Below the pieces are notes generated by a model. The model was not told the DNA's origin, did no database searches, and saw only the letters and a program-made list of their open reading frames with translations. The translations under genes were made by a program, and so were the position numbers. From the NCBI GenBank assembly GCA_025618425.1, contig CM046850.1, positions 9,722,749-9,786,748 on the forward strand: a stretch of DNA of 64,000 nt, written 5' to 3'. Numbering within the stretch: position 1 is the stretch's first letter; each line of letters starts with the position of its first letter. Origin of the DNA: Heliocidaris tuberculata (Eukaryota; Echinodermata; Echinoidea; Camarodonta; Echinometridae). Positions 22,001 through 31,000 of the stretch are shown in pieces.

Positions 22001-25000
22001 GTACATTTTAAGTGTGCCATTGTCATTGGGTATTATTGATGGTAGGTCTGTACTGGTTTTGAGTGAGGATAAAAATAATAATGATATCGCAGACATTTAT
22101 AATGCACAACATATCCACCCAAAGAGGGTACTCATAGTGCTTATTTTTAATCAGGGTTCTAAAGATTGAGTTGGTGTGTATATTCACATGTTCATTTTAT
22201 TTCAAGAGTGAATAATCTTCATTTGATCCTGATCAGATTTATATACATTATGCTAATTTGTACTAGTGTACTTGTAGTACATTTAATGTTTTTGTTGGTA
22301 ATGGAGATAATGAAGATGTCTTTCTTCTCCTTGTCTACTCCAGCTAAAAGGAAGGAGCCAAAAACAGCTACAGCATCCAAGGTTAAGGGGCAGAGTATTA
22401 CAAAGGGTAAAGGGAAAGGAAAGAAGATACGTGTACTTGGAGGGGATGCACCCAAAACACTACTGCCTGGACCTAGCCCACCAGTAGCCTCACTCCCTGA
22501 CCCTAGCCCACCAATCACCTCAGTACCCAGCCCTAGCCCTCCAGTCGCTGCAGTACCCGGCCCTAGTCTGCCAATCGCCTCGGTATCTGGCCCTAGTAAA
22601 CCAATGAGAGCTGAGGTGAAAGGCCACTTTGGGGAAGGAGATGCTGACAAGCCTCGTGCTACACTCATAGTTTGCCCACTGTCAGTTTTGTCAAATTGGA
22701 TTGTGAGTACAAAGAGGAGTTTGCCCTCAAGTTTGTCTCCAGATCTGTCTTCTTAAAGCTCATGCAGTATTGGTAGCAAAAAAAAAAAATTAAATAGAAA
22801 CGTGTTAAATATAGTCTCATGTTGCTCTCCTGTTTGTAAGAGATCATTTTGTATTCCATCTACAATTTTCGGTGAATTTCAGTGTAAATATCATTAAGGA
22901 ACCCTAGATCACTGGACCTTTCCACCCTGACGGCTCCCCGCACAGCAATCATAGGGCTTTGCACAGAGACAGCATGTGTGTCACTGTGTGTAGCTTCTCA
23001 TTGGTTTTACACTTATGTTTATAGTGTATAGTACATTGCAGTATATTAGTGTGAAAATTATTTTCGAAATCGAAAATGCAAACCTGGGTTTCAGCATGAC
23101 GGTCGGGAACCGGGTGGGGAACCGTTTTGACTTATTGTTATTGCAAATGAATATTGATTTTTTTATCTAGATGTTGATGATTTTTATGCCTCAGCCTCTG
23201 TGGTGCCAGAGGCATCATGTCTTTGAGTTGTCCATCCATTCCCTGTGTTGTTACAGAGATAACTTTAGAAGCATTGAACAGATTTTAACAAACTGTGAGT
23301 ATGCATAAGCATGAAAGGATGATCTGGTCTTTAGTTACCCAATCATATGATGTCTTGTAATATGTCAGCAAGCAAATGTAGAATTTTCAGATTTTGTGTA
23401 CATAATGAATGTAGAAATGTGTTTTCATATTTCCTGTGAAAATCAGCTATGTGTTTCTAATTAAGGGTTACTTGTCAGCTATACTATCTGAATACTGAGC
23501 TTTTAAATGACTATGTTTGTTTAGGATCAGTTTGGTGAGCATGTTGCTGATCAAGCCCAGGTCAATGTATGTCTGTACTATGGAGCAGAGAAGAAGAAAT
23601 GGAAAGCTAAAGATCTTTGCCAACAAGATGTTGTCATCACTACATACAGTACCATGGCTGCAGAGTTTAAAGCAAAGAAGGTATACCACCTAAACTTTGA
23701 TTTTTTAAATATCTTCAGCACATTAAAAAAAAAAAATTCTTCAATGAAAATTGTTAAAAACTATTATCCATCCTGTTTCTGACTGATTTGGTCTATTAGT
23801 TTTCTAGTAGTACTGTCTAGTTATGACACAAGCCATCTGTATGGCTTCGTATAGTTTTGATCAAAATGACTATTTGTTTTATATCCAATCTTTCTGGGAC
23901 ATATTTGATTTCTCCCCTCCATTCAGTTATTTACATTTTGTAAATTGACTATCAAATCCCCCAAATAGGTAAGATGCCAATGGAAATAAAATTTCTGTAT
24001 TCTCTGTGTGCAATAAAACTTGAATCTTGAATCTTGGATCTTCAATCTTGTCTTGAAATTTGAACCTTACGTTATGATACTAACATCACTACTAGAAAAG
24101 GATACATACCATGCAATTATTGGGACAAGCTTACAAAAAGCTTTAGATAACAATTATATTAAAAATTATGTCATAATTAGGAATGACATGATTTGAGAGG
24201 TATCCCTATTCTACTTCAAAGAGACTACCTATCTTATATAAATGCTAACAAGAGTATAATTGATTTTATCAGGAGAAGTCAACCCTTCAGAAGATAGAAT
24301 GGCTTCGTGTTGTGTTAGATGAGGCGCATACAATCCGTAACCATGGTACTCTACAAACACAAGCAGCTCATGCACTCAAAGCACAACGCAAGTGGGCACT
24401 CACAGGTAGGTACTATCATTCTCATTCATAGAACTTTTCATTTTAGCTCATTTTATTTTTGATCTTACCAGGAAACCTGAGAATGAAGAGCCTGTTGGAA
24501 GGATTTTCATTTATGTTATATTTTTAATTTTGAATAGTGTCGTTGGAGAATGGTCATTTCCAGGACAGACTTCATTTTATTTGATAAAGCATATTTTGAT
24601 TTCAGTCTGAAATTCTGTGGAATGTGGCATAGTTTATGTTCACTGCACATGTAATCACTTCTGGTGAAATCATGAAGTTTATGTCACTCAAATGTGAAGG
24701 TGTAAGGGAAGTGAATGTTAATATTGAAACAACATCATTTACGTCAAATCACAACACTTGTACCTGTAACATTAATATTTGGTAGTTTGTGTGTTTGGTG
24801 CCCTATCTGTATAGGTACTCCCATCCAGAACAGTATTAAAGATCTGTGGTCTCTTGTTGCATTCCTTGGTGTGGAACCATTCAAATCAACTCATAACTGG
24901 TGGCAGAGAATCATAGCTAGACCTATTGCTAACAATGACTCAGCAGGCATAGAGTGAGTATTGTATCTTGTTCTAATTGCCAAAAAATGACTCGATAGGC

Positions 25001-28000
25001 ATAGAGTTAGTATTCTATCTTATTCTACACTTAAGGCCACCGCACACCTTACGATCGGTCTGCGATCCGATTTGTGAAATAAATCGCTGTGGCATTAAAT
25101 ATTGGCATTTTAACAAATGAAATCTACCCTATTCAGGTTCTGAAAAGTAATATGAATACTGAACATAGGGATTTTGTGAGCTGTCAGCTTTCCACAAGGA
25201 ATAGGGGCAAAATTAGTTTCAAATCGTAGGCTGTCATATGATTTTTGTGACGTCACTACGACTCGGAGCCGATTTGGCCATTTCACTGACTAGAAAACTC
25301 AGCAAATTATCGATTTTACTATCTGTATGATTATTCAGACCCTCAATCAAAAATATTTTTCGTTTTTAAATGATTTGTCATATGATATTACATTTTCTTC
25401 TGAAATCGGATCGCAGACCGATCGTAAGGTGTGCGGTGGCCTTTAGACGAGGTATTTAGTCATTTTGTGTCCCATATGTTTCCAAGTATCATGTAACAGT
25501 GAACATGATTAACTGAACATATCATTTTCCTTGATATTTGGTGTGATTCAAGCTATGGGCTATTAACTTGATATAATCATCAGGTACATGAATACTGAAA
25601 TCTTTGATGTAGTTGGTAATGTATTGGACAAAATATTATGTGTTCTTATGGAGTATGGTTGTCCTCATATTGGATTTATGACAAGTCTAAAGAGTTGTTA
25701 AAGCTATATACATTTTTTTAAGGAGAGCTAGCTACTACCTCTACACATGTATTAATGTGCTGAGGATGGACAGTTTGATATTTTCAAATATGATGTTTTG
25801 AACTTTGAATGGATAGTTAACTTTTTGAAAAAGAATATTATTGGACAAATATGTCTTTGAACTTACACAGGTCTAGAAATTGTTGTATACTTCAACTTTA
25901 TAATTTGCAAACTTAAGCATAGGAGTTGTAATTTGTTTAATTAGTATTAAACAAAAAGGTCAAAATGTTATCTTTTATCTTCATTCATTGAGCTCTTGAT
26001 TTATTCCCTTCACTGAATCCTTTCCTTCTTCTCTTGTGTTGACCAGTCGAGTTCGTAAGTTGATGGATTCCCTTGCTCTACGTCGCATGAAGACACAGAA
26101 GGTGAATGGTAGACCTTTAGTGGATTTACCAGCTCGTAATGTCATACTTCAATATGTCGACTTCTCACAGGATGAGAAGGAGGTCTATAAGACCATGGAG
26201 AAAGATGGCAGACTGGCTGTTTGCAAGTGAGTTTGCTTTCTTGTCTTTTGTTTTCCATTTTATTTCCATTTGTTTCTTTTTCCACTTATGGTCTTGCTGT
26301 ACCATTTGAGTGATAAGTACAAATTTTTGATATCATCAGTATGCATCACTATAGGGAGATGAAATTACTTATGTTAGGCTCATTTTGTCAATAGTCTAAT
26401 TACTTAAAACAGAATTTTATTTTAATTCCATTTCTTGCAATATTCCAACAATTCTGAATCAGATATTGTGAAATCTTACAAGTAAAACTACTTGTAAGAT
26501 TTCACAATATCTGATATATGTCCAAGTGGTGGGAGTATATTATAGCTATGGGTTTTGGCTTGTATCTTTATGCTGCACCATTGTGGTTCCTATAGCTTTG
26601 TTTTTCATTGCGTTTAACTTCTAAAAAGCCTGTGACAGAGATTTGAATGTGATATTCATCTAGAGGTGGAATCCCTCATTTCGAAAGCATTTTTTCTTCA
26701 CTTTTTTACTGAGAGAGAATACATCCTTCTCCCCCCTCCCCCATCCAGATATTTTCAGCAAGGCAGTGTTCTAGATCACTATGGTGACATTCTAGCCATC
26801 CTCATGAGACTGAGACAGCTGTGTTGTCATCCAGGATTGTGTGCTAAGGCTGCTGCTAAGCTCTGTCACGATAGTGGTATGTATCTTGTTATAGGCAGTG
26901 TAAAGTTCTTGTAGCCGAAAAGAAATGGGAATGAAAAGTGTTGACATTGGTCTCATATTGTACTATGTTGTTTACCAGATTAATGTGCAATGCATTCTTA
27001 TTTTTATTCATGATTTCTAATGACTTTAAGTGTAAATATTATCTAATAGAAAACCTAGTGAATACCTCCAGGCTATCGATCAGCTCTCTGACTGCTTTGC
27101 TATTCCATATAAAAACTTAGAGCTTGGCCCTATTTGATTAATGTTATGATTGTCAGATCTGAATATGAATGTTACAGATAGTCAGCACACATATGCCTCA
27201 TAGTTCAGATCCCTAAGATCATGATGGGAAAAGAGTGAATTGAGTCAAAGAGTGAACTCCTTCTTGGCTGTGGCTGTCACATGATGATGATTATGTTGAT
27301 AACATAATTCCAAAATGTTTATAATGTCTGATGTTATTTAATTGACAGATGACAATGAGAAGACAGATGAGGAGAAAGCTCAGTTGGTAGCAACCTTGGT
27401 ATCATTCCTCAGTCAAGGAGCTGATGAGGTAACAAATACCAATAATTCACCACTCATAAGCCTTATTCACATACGATGCTGTAAAAAAAGCCGCCAAGGC
27501 AAAATAGAAATAATTTATGTGTAAATGTAGGGCAGATAGAGGTGAACAAAAGTCGCAGCACATAACAAATGCCTCTGCATGTACCCACGCCTATGACATT
27601 TTGTTTTGAGGCAGATTTATTTATTTATTTTCATTTTTTTTTGGAGGGGGGGGGGGGGGGAGGTGGGGTGGTGGTTTACCGTGTTGTATGTGAACAAAGC
27701 TATTGTATTCAAGCGGTAAAGAATATAAATGGGACATTAGAATTACATACTTTGATGTTAGGATTACATGGCATATGGGCAATGAAGGAAGACAATGAGC
27801 TGTATAAAGATAGAATCAAGGCCCCTCTCATTTGGATTTCATTCCATAAAGGGTTCATAATGAAGACTACATGAGACAGTGTTTTTCCATGATAATACAA
27901 TCTGAAGGATAATTTGTGCATCTCTTCTTTCTGTGAAACAGAAGGAAGAGAAACAGAATGGGCTGCACAAATGAATTAATAGTACCACCAAGGTCAATAC

Positions 28001-31000
28001 CTTACAGCATATTTTAACAAGGGTCTGTCTGGACATTTCAACTTTATGACAGGATAAGAATATTATACAGTGTGAATCAATAAAATGAAAACCCATATTC
28101 AAGCCCCACTAGCTTGAAAACCACATGAAATTGCTGAAATGCATTATAATGGTATGGTAGTTGATAATGTATCCTTTAATTTGATAGGCTGCTCACCAAA
28201 ATGCAATCATGGATGACTGAGCACTGGCCATTTTTAAAAAGCATTTCAAAATCATCTTTGCCCCAATTCGGGCTGAATGATGTTCAGGAGTTACTTTCAT
28301 TATTTGTGAGTGCATTAAACTGGAATGGAGACCATTCAACCAACCTTGGGTTGACCATCCATTTCATTCAAACCTTGGGCAGAGGCAAATTTGATATGAA
28401 TCAGGAAAAATGTTACTATTCAGCTGCCCATGATCGGAATTTATTGATCAAGGTGTCAAATCAAAGGAAACATGATAGGCTACAATATGAGTATCTTTGA
28501 TGAAATATATACTTGTTGCAACGTTATTCAGGGTTGAATCTGGATTTCCTTTTCTGGACTCACACTTTATTGTATTGTACTCTTCTCTCTGGGTCTGCAG
28601 GAGCTACTCATTTTATTCTTCTCCATTTTGGATTTCTATTGCACTTGTGCATATACCTTGTATAGTATACTCTGCTTAAATAGAAAGAAACAAGTCCATT
28701 TAACCTATTGCATAGTGTAACTTTCTATAGAATAATTTAACCTTCTATAGAATAGTATATGAATACACTTCTGTTGAATGATTGTTTTTTGTAGGAGTGT
28801 TGTATCTGCCTAGAGTCTATTGAAGATCCTGTGATCACCCGCTGTGCTCATGTCTTCTGTCAGAGGTGTATTGGAGAGGTCATCATTTCGGAGAAGGTAT
28901 TTAAAAACATAAACTACTCACCTTTTGATAAATTTAAGTTCTTTATTTCAAAATGATTTCATACATAAGGCTTTTTGGCTTGGCACATTCTCATGAAGTG
29001 ATATTGATGATCAGATGAGGGATGGATTCTCTTCTGAAATGCATCCGAATCCAATATTTTTGTTCTTATTTCTACACAACACAAAGTTTGCCTATGTGTC
29101 ATCTCAAAAAATAGTCTTCATGTGCATGTCTTTTTATTGGAATTTTGGGCAAGTAATTCTCATCTGTCATCATAGTTTACTCTCTTACTTTTGAGTTCCT
29201 GTTTTCTAATGATTGTACTTTATATTGTAGGATGAAATTGTTAACTACTGAATACTAAAGCTAGTTCTAACATGACACAGTAAACCTCATTGCATTGAAT
29301 CTTTATTGCAGGAACACGCTCGCTGCCCTCTATGTCGACAAGCAGTAAGCAGAGAGTCACTGGTTCATGTTCCCAAGGATAGATCAGATCCTGAGAATGG
29401 GGATACAGAAGGGGAGTGGCATTCTAGTGCTAAGGTAAGCTAAAGTTATATCAGATACTAATAATGGGCAGCTTCTAACTTCTTAAAACTAGGGCATAGA
29501 ATTGTCTTCAGACTAGCAAAGGATATAGTTTCAACTGTGACCTGAAAATCTGCAGTCTATATTGGTTTTGATTACAAATCTATAATTGCCCCTATTGCCA
29601 ACCAAGGTACACTAACCATTCGCATGCTGTGGGCAGCGAATCTCACAAGAGAATTAGAGTGTTGAACAATGTGTTTCTGAAAGAGAAATGGATACATTTT
29701 CTTTCAGAAACAGGAATAGGTATGATCACTAAAAAGTTTATTCCCATTGAAGATATTTTAGGCCCATTTTGATAATTTAAGCATTTTAACTAAATTTCAA
29801 TCTTGAAAGTTCATTTATGAAAATTATTCAAAAATCTGGCCGGTGGTACATGTACAGAAGTGGTTAAATAGATGGTCATTGTTCAACTTGTGTCCATAGG
29901 TTGATGCTCTTATGGAGTGCTTGCTGACTCAAAGGGCAGCAGACAAGACAACAAAGAGTGTTGTGGTTTCTCAGTTCACCTCCTTCCTTGACTTGCTGAA
30001 GAAACCTCTCATGTAAGTTTTTCTTTTCCAACCTTTGATGCTTCAGAAATCTCTCATGTGAGTTATTCTACAACCTTGTGGGAATTATTCTAAAACCCTA
30101 ACTTTGTAGAAATTTTTCATGTGAACTATTGTTTGAAAACCTTAAATCTCCAGTGAAAGGAAAGACATAATTTTCCTTCACGTTTCATATGTTGAAGGAC
30201 ATATTGGGGTCATTAGATGTCATGAGTAAATAGATTTTAAATTGACAGTCTGCACAGTTTTATGGATGTTTATTTAACTTGTATTGGGGGATGATTGAGT
30301 AAGGGGTTATGACACCTGTCCAGTTATTTAAGGTCATAGTTAAAATCTAGGGTCATTTGAGGTCAGTGTTTGGAAATGCTCAAATGTTTGTTCTTTTCTC
30401 ATAAATGGGTATGGGCATGTTGCTGTGAATAATGGTTTAAGGCTGCTTGGTGTTGATGTCCAGTGGTCAGTTGCTTAACCTGTTTTTAGGCATGGTCAAT
30501 CTTGTTACACCAATTGCCACCAAACTTGACAATGAAAAGTCAATATTATACGTGTAGGTGACATTCATCCTAAAATTCACATTGTGGGGTGCAGGAGAGA
30601 CTGCATGCTATTTAACTGGTTAGGAATATACTGTACAAGTTAGTGACAGTACTGTTGTTTTTCTTATTTCAAAGACTTCAATTAACAACTACTTCTGTTT
30701 CATGTCTTTTTATTAAACTATTTTCAAGATCGTTCTTTGTTTGTTTTACAGTGAGAAAGGTTTCACATTCAGTCGTCTTGATGGCTCAATGTCCAGCAAT
30801 GCACGGACTGCTGCCATAAGAGAATTCAGCAGCAATGATCCTGATTCCCCTCAAGTCTTCTTGCTATCCCTCAAGGCTGGAGGAGTCGGACTGAACTTGA
30901 CCGCAGCTTCTAGGCTGTATCTACTAGACCCGGTAAGTTTACTTGCTGTCCTTGAAGGTTGGAAGAGGTTTAAACCTTACCCTCTACTTCTAAGCTTCAC

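Noticed and set aside
22219..22668. 149-residue minus-strand ORF rich in Gly/Leu/Pro
   Set aside because: It is the antisense shadow of HLTF exon 8, whose 30-bp repeat keeps frames open on both strands.
26460..26513. microRNA precursor
   Set aside because: The hairpin is perfect with a 4-base loop and only 25-bp arms, which does not suit an animal pre-miRNA.
28201..28500. 99-residue plus-strand ORF in HLTF intron 14
   Set aside because: It reads like ordinary protein but matches no family that I recognise, has no splice sites consistent with HLTF phase and lies between two confirmed exons. It could be a transposon fragment.
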